DNA from: JBFHRE01 sp041746105 | Lineage (GTDB): Bacteria > Actinomycetota > Acidimicrobiia > Spongiisociales > ZC4RG35 | Assembly (NCBI GenBank): GCA_041746105.1 | Contig: JBGTHP010000022.1 | Coordinates: forward strand, 21,766-85,765 | Length of the DNA: 64,000 bases | Reading direction: 5' to 3' | Shown here: piece by piece, positions 1 through 6,851 of the stretch | Layout: the number at the start of each line of letters is the position of its first letter | How positions within the stretch are numbered: the first letter of the stretch is position 1 | The notes under the pieces: model-generated | The model's database searches: none | What the model saw: the letters and a program-made list of their open reading frames with translations, nothing else | Told to the model about the DNA's origin: nothing | Program-made: the position numbers and the translations under genes

Positions 1-412
1 GGATGGTTATCTGGCGCGACGCTGGAAAGTCGAGTCGGTTCTCGGTGCCTTTTTGGACACGACTGCCGACAAGTTGCTGGTGACAGGGTCATTGATGGTG
101 TTGATCGCGATCGATCGAGTTTCGATCTGGGCGGCTTTGGTCATCGTCATGCGAGAGTTCATCGTCATGGCACTTCGCGGTCTCGTGGCGCTGGGAGGTG
201 GTCAAGTCAGGCCGTCTTCGTGGGGCAAGATCAAGGCTGCCAGCCAGTTCACGGCGATTGGATTGGCCTTCATCCGCTTCGAGCCGCCAATGGGTCCCCT
301 TTATTTCGACCAGTGGGTGATGCTGGGAGCAGTTGGCCTCACGTTGGCCAGTGGATGGCAATACCTCGCAGGGTTCTGGGAGACGGTTCGGGCCTCTCGG
401 GCCACCGCCTGA
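1..412 (+). CDS. pgsA: CDP-alcohol phosphatidyltransferase, probably phosphatidylglycerophosphate synthase (5' end cut off)
   Basis: The frame is open from base 2 and encodes the last 136 residues of an integral membrane CDP-alcohol phosphatidyltransferase. The family signature DG-x2-AR-x8-G-x3-D-x3-D begins at the first visible residue (DGYLAR, then G, then the two aspartates in DTTAD). The remainder is hydrophobic helices. The family moves a phosphatidyl group from CDP-diacylglycerol to an alcohol. The sequence after the motif (TADKLLVTG, MREF) resembles PgsA, which uses glycerol-3-phosphate for phosphatidylglycerol synthesis, but other acceptors cannot be excluded. The stop lies 1 base before the ATG of the next gene, so the two are probably cotranscribed. 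Confidence 0.85.
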   Translation, partial: DGYLARRWKVESVLGAFLDTTADKLLVTGSLMVLIAIDRVSIWAALVIVMREFIVMALRGLVALGGGQVRPSSWGKIKAASQFTAIGLAFIRFEPPMGPLYFDQWVMLGAVGLTLASGWQYLAGFWETVRASRATA

Positions 413-413
413 G

Positions 414-1385
414 ATGACGGTTCTGGTGACCGGAGGGTCAGGGGTTGTTGGAGCCGCCGTCGTCAGGCACCTAGTCGCCGAAGAGAGAGAGGTCAGGGCG
501 CTGTCGCGTTCTGACAAAGCCGATGCCAAGCTCGCCCAACTCGGTGCAATCCCGGTCCGAGGCGACGTTCTCGACCCGGTGACGCTCCCTGCCGCCATGG
601 CCGGGTGCGACGTGGTGTATCACGTGGCTGGTGTCAATCAGATGTGTGTGCGGAACCCTGAATTCATGTTTCGGGTCAATCGAGAGGGTTCGCTCAACGT
701 GTTACACGCGAGTGACGCCACCGGGGTGCGAAAAATGGTCTACACATCGTCGGCCGCCGCCATTGGCGAACCCGCGGGTGAAAGAGGTCACGAAGAGGCC
801 ACCCACAGAGGGTATTACCACAGCAATTACGAACGCTCGAAGCATGAGGCCGAACTGGCCGTTTTGAAAGAAACCACCGAGGTCGAACTGGTGGTGGTCA
901 ACCCGTCATCAGTCCAGGGTCCAGGCCGGGCGACCGGTACCGGAAAGCTGATCCTCGATCTGCTCAGGGGAAAGCTGCCCGCCCTGGTCGACACGACTTT
1001 GTCGATTGTGGACATCGACGATTGCGCCACAGGACACCTCCTGGCCGAAAAGTTCGGACGTCCCAGGGAAAGGTATGTCTTGAACTCATTCACACTCGAG
1101 ATGCGTGACGCGGTCGAGATCCTCGAAGCGGCTCTCGGCCGTCCGGTTGGAGCGAGATTCCTTCCAGGCAGACTGGCCAGACTCGGAGGAGGTTTGGTCG
1201 AATACGGGGCTCGGCTCGTCGGCAAGGAGCCCCCGATCTGTCGTGAGATGGTTGCCACGATGCTCCATGGCCACCGATACGACGGCTCCAAGGCTGCCGC
1301 CGAGTTCGGCTTGGTCTACACCTCCCCAGAAGATCTATTGCATCGTCTGGTGTCTTGGTTTCGATCGGAAGGTTTGCTCGAATGA
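414..1385 (+). CDS. NAD(P)-dependent epimerase/dehydratase (extended SDR)
   Basis: A 323-residue extended short-chain dehydrogenase. The N-terminus carries the Rossmann motif TGGSGVVG, and the catalytic YxxxK appears as YERSK, preceded by a TSSAA strand-end serine. It resembles dihydroflavonol-reductase/HpnA-type nucleotide-sugar or sterol epimerases, but the substrate cannot be read from sequence. I chose the ATG at 414, one base after the pgsA stop, because the Rossmann strand starts immediately after it; an in-frame ATG at 333 would add residues that do not look like the family. Its stop overlaps the next start as ATGA. Confidence 0.8.
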   Translation: MTVLVTGGSGVVGAAVVRHLVAEEREVRALSRSDKADAKLAQLGAIPVRGDVLDPVTLPAAMAGCDVVYHVAGVNQMCVRNPEFMFRVNREGSLNVLHASDATGVRKMVYTSSAAAIGEPAGERGHEEATHRGYYHSNYERSKHEAELAVLKETTEVELVVVNPSSVQGPGRATGTGKLILDLLRGKLPALVDTTLSIVDIDDCATGHLLAEKFGRPRERYVLNSFTLEMRDAVEILEAALGRPVGARFLPGRLARLGGGLVEYGARLVGKEPPICREMVATMLHGHRYDGSKAAAEFGLVYTSPEDLLHRLVSWFRSEGLLE

Positions 1386-2287
1386 GCGACGTCCTGATCG
1401 TTTCAGAGAGCGCAGCCTCACTGGCGGCTCTTGTCGGCGAGGACGCCTGGGAGGACCCCGCCGCGGTGCCTGATGAGATGTTTTTGGCACCGGTGCTCCT
1501 GGCGGATCCGCATCTGGCCGTTGATGTCATGGGCCGGATGCCAAACCTGCGTTGGATTCAGTCGACGTGGGCGGGCGTGGACCGACTTCTGAGCGCGGGC
1601 GTGGCGGCAGGAGTTGCAGTCACCGCGATGAAAGATGTTTTCGGATCCCAGATGCGGGAATTCGTTGTCGGTCATCTCCTCGCCCACACACAGAACGTAG
1701 TCAAACGGTTCGCCGACCGATCGTGGGATGTGGGGCTTCCCCCCACATTGGCCGGGAAGCGCATGGGTGTGCTCGGGACCGGTTCCATCGGCAAAGCGAT
1801 CGCAGCAACCGGGAACCACTTCGGCATGGAGGTACTCGGGTGCAGCCGCTCAGGTTCGCCGGTCGCAGGCTTCATCGAGGTGTTCGGTGTCGAGAAGATC
1901 CACGAGTTCGCCAACGGTCTCGACCACCTCGTTGCAGTGCTTCCGTCCACTCAGGCGACCAGAGCCTTGGTCGGCGACGCCGTCGTCGCTCGCCTGGCCG
2001 AAGGTGCGACCCTCATCAACGTCGGTCGAGGCGACACCGTCGTGGTGGAAGCCGTGGTTGCGGGGTTGCGCCGCGGCCACCTATCGCTGGCGGTCCTCGA
2101 CGTGTTGCCGGTCGAGCCGCTGGCCGACGGTGATCCATTGTGGGATGAGCCGAACCTGGTCATCACCTCCCACAGTGCGGCCTGGACCAGGCCAGAGGAT
2201 GTTGCTCGGGTTTTTGTCGAGAACCTCGGACGATACAACCGGGGAGAAACGCTGGTTGGTCTCGTCGACCCTGGGCGCGGGTATTGA
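1382..2287 (+). CDS. D-2-hydroxyacid dehydrogenase (NAD-binding)
   Basis: A 301-residue member of the D-isomer-specific 2-hydroxyacid dehydrogenase family. The nucleotide-binding motif GTGSIGK is at about residues 136-142. Downstream come the family's INVGRGD loop with the catalytic arginine, a glutamate in LPVEPL and the catalytic histidine in TSHSAAW. It should interconvert a 2-keto acid and a D-2-hydroxy acid with NAD(P)H; GhrA-like glyoxylate/hydroxypyruvate reductase is one possibility. The ATG at 1382 overlaps the previous stop (ATGA), indicating translational coupling. Confidence 0.82.
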   Translation: MSDVLIVSESAASLAALVGEDAWEDPAAVPDEMFLAPVLLADPHLAVDVMGRMPNLRWIQSTWAGVDRLLSAGVAAGVAVTAMKDVFGSQMREFVVGHLLAHTQNVVKRFADRSWDVGLPPTLAGKRMGVLGTGSIGKAIAATGNHFGMEVLGCSRSGSPVAGFIEVFGVEKIHEFANGLDHLVAVLPSTQATRALVGDAVVARLAEGATLINVGRGDTVVVEAVVAGLRRGHLSLAVLDVLPVEPLADGDPLWDEPNLVITSHSAAWTRPEDVARVFVENLGRYNRGETLVGLVDPGRGY

Positions 2288-2318
2288 GCATCGGCCAAAA
2301 GGTCGCCTCACCTGCGGT

Positions 2319-2324
2319 TAGCCT
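2319..2324 (+). promoter_or_regulatory. Putative -10 hexamer TAGCCT for the thioesterase gene
   Basis: TAGCCT ends 6 bases before the ATG at 2331. Transcription starting about 7 bases after the hexamer would begin at or next to the A of the ATG, giving a leaderless mRNA. No Shine-Dalgarno sequence is visible. Confidence 0.55.
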
Positions 2325-2330
2325 CGCCCG

Positions 2331-2753
2331 ATGACGGTGTTGATGCCCACGATCTCGGAGGTGAACGCGCTGGTGGCGGATAGTTATCCGGCCGCGTCTG
2401 GAGCGGGCTTCACCTGTGATGCCATCGGCCCCGGATTTGCGATTGCTCGCTGGGTCTTCGACGAATCTGTTCTCCGACCAGGAGGGCTGATCTCGGGCCC
2501 GACCCAGTTCACGCTGGCCGACATCGCCTTGTGGTTTCTCAGTTTCACCGTGGTTGGTTTGGAACCGATGGCTGTGACGTCCGACCTGACCATCCATTTT
2601 GTCCGTCCGGCCCGGGGCGGGGACCTGATCGCCCGAGCCGACATGGTGAGAGCAGGGAAGACCAAAGTCGTCGGCTCTGTCGTGTTGTGGATCGATGGCC
2701 ACCAGGAGCGGCCGGTTTCGTCGGCTCTGGGCAGCTACCAACTTCTCCGTTAG
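2331..2753 (+). CDS. PaaI-like hotdog-fold thioesterase
   Basis: A 140-residue single-domain protein with the hotdog thioesterase layout: a central helix segment RPGGLISGPTQFTLAD in place of the usual HGG..ASLAD, then the strands TSDLTIHFVRPA and RADMVRAGKT. PaaI-type enzymes hydrolyse small acyl-CoA thioesters. The acyl substrate is unknown. The helix lacks the usual HGG, so the catalytic geometry may differ from classical PaaI. Its TAG stop shares four bases (TTAG) with the stop of convergent hpd. Confidence 0.7.
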   Translation: MTVLMPTISEVNALVADSYPAASGAGFTCDAIGPGFAIARWVFDESVLRPGGLISGPTQFTLADIALWFLSFTVVGLEPMAVTSDLTIHFVRPARGGDLIARADMVRAGKTKVVGSVVLWIDGHQERPVSSALGSYQLLR

Positions 2754-3859
2754 AGATTGCCGCGCTCGGCCTGGTCCCGTTCGATGGCCTCAAAAAGCGC
2801 TTTGAAATTCCCCTCGCCGAATCCGATCGCACCGCGACGCTCGATGAATTCGTAGAAAAAGGTCGGTCGGTCCTGCATCATCCTGGTGAATATCTGGAGG
2901 AGGATCCCTCCGTCGTCTTCATCCACGAGGATGCCCAACTGGCGGAGGCGGTCGACGTCGATCCCCGAAAGGTCGTCGATCCTTGCCGGCACCTCCTCGT
3001 AATAGGTGCTCGGGACGTTCATGAGGCCCATCCCCCGTGAGCGGGCATCTGAGACGGTCGCTACCAGATCCGACGTCGAGATCGCAATGTGCTGGACACC
3101 CGGTCCCTGGTAGAAGTCGAGGTACTCCTCGATCTGCGACTTCTTCTGGCCGACGGCCGGTTCGTTGATCGGGAGTCTGATCACTCCCGATCCATCCCAG
3201 ACCACCTTCGACATCAGTGCCGAATATTCGGTGGATATGGCCTCGTCGTCGAAATGACGGAGAAGTACAAATCCGAATATGCGCTCATAGAACTCCACCC
3301 AACGGTCCATTGCACCCAACTCGACGTTGGCGACCACATGATCGATCCGATCCAGGCCAATCGGGGTTGCGAGCGAGTCGGTTCGTGGCACGAAATCGGG
3401 TGGAGGCCACACCAGGTCCGGGTTCTCGACAAGTGAATGAACGGTTTCGCCATATGCCGCGATGGTCGAGGTCTTGATTGCACCAGCATCGTTCTCGACG
3501 GTTGCCGGCTTGGCCACGAGTTCTGCACCGCGCTCCGCCGCCACCTCAAAAGCGTGTTCGGTGTCGGGCACGGCAATCGCAACATCGTGCACTCCAGGTC
3601 CGTGTTTCCAGACATGATGGGCCACCGGATGTTCTGGCGAGAGCGCCGCGGTGACGACAAGGCGGACATCTCCTTGCGAGAGCGTATATGAGGCCGTCTC
3701 CCGGACGCCGGTTTCGGGGCCCCGATAGCCGGTGATCGAATACCCATGCACCTGCCGGTAGTAATGCGCTGTCTGGTAGGCGTTGTCCACCCAGAACTCC
3801 ACGTGGTGGAAACCGTTGATCGGGAAGTCATTGCGATGAAGGTCGATCGCCTTGCTCAT
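2750..3859 (-). CDS. hpd: 4-hydroxyphenylpyruvate dioxygenase
   Basis: A 369-residue Fe(II) dioxygenase that converts 4-hydroxyphenylpyruvate to homogentisate, the second step of tyrosine breakdown. It contains the two tandem vicinal-oxygen-chelate halves. The three iron ligands are recognisable: His in DRIDHVVANV, His in GVQHIAIST and Glu in FFYEFIERRG near the C-terminus. The length is normal for bacterial enzymes. The ATG at 3859 overlaps the stop of fahA (ATGA), placing it last in hmgA-fahA-hpd. Confidence 0.95.
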   Translation of the reverse strand: MSKAIDLHRNDFPINGFHHVEFWVDNAYQTAHYYRQVHGYSITGYRGPETGVRETASYTLSQGDVRLVVTAALSPEHPVAHHVWKHGPGVHDVAIAVPDTEHAFEVAAERGAELVAKPATVENDAGAIKTSTIAAYGETVHSLVENPDLVWPPPDFVPRTDSLATPIGLDRIDHVVANVELGAMDRWVEFYERIFGFVLLRHFDDEAISTEYSALMSKVVWDGSGVIRLPINEPAVGQKKSQIEEYLDFYQGPGVQHIAISTSDLVATVSDARSRGMGLMNVPSTYYEEVPARIDDLSGIDVDRLRQLGILVDEDDGGILLQIFTRMMQDRPTFFYEFIERRGAIGFGEGNFKALFEAIERDQAERGNL

Positions 3860-5064
3860 ATACCGTCCTCTCCGGCGACGATCCGGCCGGTGCATTCACC
3901 GAACCCGATTCGGGGCCGTCCTTCTCTTTGTGCGTACCCGCGGAAAGCGACCTCGTCGCCGTCCTCGAGGAATGTCCTCTTCTCGCTCCCGACTTCGATC
4001 GGGGTGGTCCCGTTCCAGCTCAGCTCCAGCAGGCTTCCCAAGGAGTCGGGTTCTGAACCCGACAGGGTGCCGGTTGCGAAAAGGTCGCCCGGCCTGGTGG
4101 TGGCGCCGTTGGAGGTCGAATGGGTGAGCTGCTGAGCAGCCGTCCAGTAACTGTTGGAGAGGCTGCTCGTTGAGACGTCGTGTCCATTGATGGACACCTC
4201 GAGCGTGACGTCGAATCCGTGATGAGCCGACCCTCGTAGATAGGGGAGCGGGAGCGGATCTTGGATCGGTCCTGGGATGCGGTAGGGAGCCAGGGCCTCC
4301 ATCGTCACCAACCACGGTGAGATCGTTGTCGCAAACGATTTGCCCAAGAACGGGCCAAGTGGCTGGTATTCCCAGGCCTGAATGTCCCTGGCCGACCAGT
4401 CGTTCACAAGCACCAACCCGGCGAGGTGGAGTTCTGCCTCATCCGGCTTGATTGCTTTTCCAAATGAACCGACTACAAAACCGACTTCGAGCTCGAAGTC
4501 CATACGGGTGGACGGACCGTACATCGGGCCAGACTCACCCCTGCGCTGTCCGGTCGGCCTGGAGATGTCGGTTCCGCTGACGACGACCGTTCCCGACCTC
4601 CCGTGATAGCCGATCGGGAGGTGCTTCCAGTTGGGGAGCAGCGGCGGATCATCCGGACGAAACATTCTTCCGACGTTGGAGGCGTGATGTTCGGATGAGT
4701 AGAAATCGATGAAATCCCCAACGGTGAAGGGCAGCAACATCTCGACAGAAAGCCGATCCACGAGACCGCGGTTCGGTAGGCTCGCCAGCTCCTCGTTTCC
4801 CAGGGTCAAGAGTTCTGAAGCGCGCCTCCTGACCGTCCCCAAACCGAATGCCATCAGCGCGTTGAGCGAATCGTGCACCATGTCGTCATTGGGCAGTCTG
4901 ATCACTCCGGCGCGGTGGATCTGAGCAAGATCGAGGATGTGGTCTCCGATGGCGACGCCGACTCTCGACCTTTCCTCGCCGTCTCTTGTGAACACTCCGA
5001 ACGGAAGGTTTTCGATCGGGAAGTCGGATGGCTCAGGTACTTCGACCCACGATTCGAGTTTCAC
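3856..5064 (-). CDS. fahA: Fumarylacetoacetase
   Basis: A 402-residue hydrolase cleaving fumarylacetoacetate to fumarate and acetoacetate, the last step of the homogentisate pathway. Metal and catalytic residues are visible: the Asp and His of FIDFYSSEHHA, the two Glu of DFELEVGFVVG, and the Asp-Trp-x(n)-Lys block in VNDWSARDIQAW and GPFLGKSF. I chose the GTG at 5064 because it forms a GTGA overlap with the stop of hmgA; a longer in-frame start adds 14 residues that overlap hmgA. Confidence 0.95.
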   Translation of the reverse strand: MKLESWVEVPEPSDFPIENLPFGVFTRDGEERSRVGVAIGDHILDLAQIHRAGVIRLPNDDMVHDSLNALMAFGLGTVRRRASELLTLGNEELASLPNRGLVDRLSVEMLLPFTVGDFIDFYSSEHHASNVGRMFRPDDPPLLPNWKHLPIGYHGRSGTVVVSGTDISRPTGQRRGESGPMYGPSTRMDFELEVGFVVGSFGKAIKPDEAELHLAGLVLVNDWSARDIQAWEYQPLGPFLGKSFATTISPWLVTMEALAPYRIPGPIQDPLPLPYLRGSAHHGFDVTLEVSINGHDVSTSSLSNSYWTAAQQLTHSTSNGATTRPGDLFATGTLSGSEPDSLGSLLELSWNGTTPIEVGSEKRTFLEDGDEVAFRGYAQREGRPRIGFGECTGRIVAGEDGI

Positions 5065-6224
5065 CGACCCTCCAGCCAGGTCCAGGCGTAGGCCTCGTCG
5101 CCACAATCGCGTGCTCCTGGACCGAGGTCGAGCGGGTTGAACGTGTCGATCATCACCGCGTACTCCTCGGTGCCCTTTTTCCCGATCGATGCCTCGACCG
5201 AACCGGGTTGTGGCCCATGGGTGTGGCCACCAGGATGAAGCGACATCGATCCGGGTTCTATCCCGGAGCCCTTTCGCGACATGAAGTCTCCCTCGAAGTA
5301 GAAAATCACTTCGTCGGAGTCCACGTTCGAATGGTTGTACGGCGCCGGGATGGCGTCAGGGTGATAGTCGAAGAGGCGCGGGACAAAAGAGCACACCACC
5401 ACGTTGTGAGCCTCGAAGGTCTGGTGTACCGGAGGTGGCTGGTGGATACGCCCCGTGATCGGCTCGAAGTCGAAGATCGAAAAGGCCCACGGATACAGGC
5501 AACCATCCCACCCCACCACGTCGAAAGGGTGATGCTCGAATACGTAGCGGGTCGTGCCGGACTTATGTCTGACCATGACCTCTACCTCTTGTTCCATGAC
5601 GGGGGCGGCCGGCTCTGGTCCCCGTATGTCGCGTTCGCAATATGGCGATTGTTCGAGGAGTTGTCCGTTGCGCGACAGATAACGCCGGGGCGGGCCCAAA
5701 TGAGCCCTCGTTTCCAGGATGAGGGCCCTCATGTTCCCCCCCTCCGGGATCACCCACCGGTGGATGACGGAGGCCGGTACGACCACGTAGTCGCCGCGCT
5801 CGAATTTGATCGACCCGAATGTGGTTTCGAGAACCCCCGACCCGGATTCGATGAACACCATCTCGTCGCCACGGGCGTTTTTGGTAAGGGGACTGGTTTC
5901 GCCGGTAGAGATGTACGACACGGCAACGTCATCGTTGGCCAAAAGAAGGTGGCGGCCGTCGACCATGGTTCCGCCCGGCTTGAGTTCGTGGGTCCGAAAA
6001 TGGTGGGGGCGAAGGGGATGGTTGGGAGTCCGCTCCTGAACCTCGGTCTCCACCGCCTCGATCGACAGCAGTTTGGTGGGTGGATAGAGGTGGTAGAGAA
6101 GGGAAGAATCGAAAGAAAAACCTTCCTCGCCTATCAACTCCTCGGCGTACAGACTTCCGTCTGGCTGGCGAAATTGGGTGTGCCGTTTGTGGGGGATTTC
6201 GCCCAAAGAGCGGTAATAAGGCAT
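5061..6224 (-). CDS. hmgA: Homogentisate 1,2-dioxygenase
   Basis: A 387-residue cupin-type ring-cleaving dioxygenase converting homogentisate to maleylacetoacetate. The iron site is visible in the C-terminal half: His and Glu in YNHSNVDSDEVIFYFEG, then His in SLHPGGHTHGPQPG. It is first in the minus-strand operon hmgA-fahA-hpd, each junction being a 4-base start/stop overlap. A GGAG lies 5 bases upstream of the ATG at 6224. No maleylacetoacetate isomerase or tyrosine aminotransferase is adjacent. Confidence 0.95.
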   Translation of the reverse strand: MPYYRSLGEIPHKRHTQFRQPDGSLYAEELIGEEGFSFDSSLLYHLYPPTKLLSIEAVETEVQERTPNHPLRPHHFRTHELKPGGTMVDGRHLLLANDDVAVSYISTGETSPLTKNARGDEMVFIESGSGVLETTFGSIKFERGDYVVVPASVIHRWVIPEGGNMRALILETRAHLGPPRRYLSRNGQLLEQSPYCERDIRGPEPAAPVMEQEVEVMVRHKSGTTRYVFEHHPFDVVGWDGCLYPWAFSIFDFEPITGRIHQPPPVHQTFEAHNVVVCSFVPRLFDYHPDAIPAPYNHSNVDSDEVIFYFEGDFMSRKGSGIEPGSMSLHPGGHTHGPQPGSVEASIGKKGTEEYAVMIDTFNPLDLGPGARDCGDEAYAWTWLEGR

Positions 6225-6338
6225 TGGCTCCGGTCCGGTTCAGGTTCGGACATCCAACCGGATTCACCCCGTGTAGTCAATGTTCATACACTGAAGTGAT
6301 AAATTAGTTAGAAATCCTGACGATCACTGATGAAATCG
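6225..6338. promoter_or_regulatory. A+T-rich control region upstream of hmgA
   Basis: This 114-base gap is conspicuously A+T-rich at 6281-6320 compared with its surroundings. On the minus strand there is a TTGACT (possible -35) followed by weak -10 candidates. A short palindrome CACTGAAGTG lies at 6289-6298, and its ATCACT core recurs in the larger inverted repeat at 6320-6349. It is the likely promoter/operator of the tyrosine operon and a plausible target of the adjacent Lrp-type regulator. The exact start site cannot be assigned. Confidence 0.4.
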
Positions 6339-6349
6339 TCAGTGATCGT
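6320..6349. repeat. Perfect 11-bp inverted repeat at the 3' end of the Lrp gene
   Basis: ACGATCACTGA is followed 8 bases later by its exact reverse complement TCAGTGATCGT. The right arm covers the stop codon of the Lrp gene. As RNA it would form a stable hairpin; on the minus strand the following sequence is only moderately T-rich. It could be a terminator separating lrp from hmgA, or a regulator-binding palindrome. Confidence 0.6.
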
Positions 6350-6815
6350 GCTCGAGGAGCCGGGTTGGACCGTCGTTGTACTCTGTGCTCAGGATGACGG
6401 TGGTGTGGGTCCTGACCACACCAGGGATCTCCTGGATTGCCTCGAGCACGTCACGCAGGTGATCGTGGTCGGTCGCAACGACCCTGCACAACAGGTCGGC
6501 TTCGCCGGTAGTGATGTGGGCCTCCAGCACCTCGCTGATCTTTCTGAGCGCTGCGACCACTGCCACTCTCATGCCTTGTTCGATCGAGATCTGGGAGAAT
6601 GCGCCAAACACATATCCGAGACGGCTGAGCTCGATCTCGGGTTGATAGCCGGTTACGACTCCGGTATCCACCAACCTGGCCACCCGTGCTGCCGCGGTAT
6701 TTCGGGCCACTCCCAACCGACGCGCCAACTCGAGCATCGATGGTTCGAGAACCTCGGGTAACTCGACCAGCAGTTTCCGATCGAGGTCGTCGATGGGGCG
6801 TGATGCGGGCGGCAT
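6339..6815 (-). CDS. Lrp/AsnC-family transcriptional regulator
   Basis: A 158-residue regulator. The N-terminal winged helix-turn-helix spans about residues 8-60 (LARRLGVARNTAAARVARL is the recognition region), followed by the ligand-sensing RAM domain. It is on the same strand as hmgA-fahA-hpd and directly upstream of it, so control of tyrosine catabolism by an aromatic amino acid or keto acid is a reasonable inference. The ATG at 6815 is preceded by TAGGAT with an 8-base gap, suggesting a leaderless transcript. Confidence 0.85.
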   Translation of the reverse strand: MPPASRPIDDLDRKLLVELPEVLEPSMLELARRLGVARNTAAARVARLVDTGVVTGYQPEIELSRLGYVFGAFSQISIEQGMRVAVVAALRKISEVLEAHITTGEADLLCRVVATDHDHLRDVLEAIQEIPGVVRTHTTVILSTEYNDGPTRLLEHDH

Positions 6816-6823
6816 TGACCGCG

Positions 6824-6840
6824 ATCCTATCCCCTACGAT
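6824..6840. promoter_or_regulatory. Compact divergent promoter between lrp and mfd
   Basis: Within 17 bases lie a minus-strand TAGGAT (6829-6824), 8 bases from the lrp ATG, and a plus-strand TACGAT (6835-6840), 11 bases from the mfd GTG. The whole intergenic space is only 36 bases. Two RNA polymerases could hardly bind both -10 elements at once, so the two transcripts may be mutually exclusive. Confidence 0.5.
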
Positions 6841-6851
6841 TCTTCTTCATC

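Noticed and set aside
5028..6299. A 423-codon plus-strand open frame opposite hmgA
   Set aside because: It is antisense to a clear homogentisate dioxygenase, shows no recognisable motif, and has the Arg/Gly/Val-rich composition of a shadow frame.
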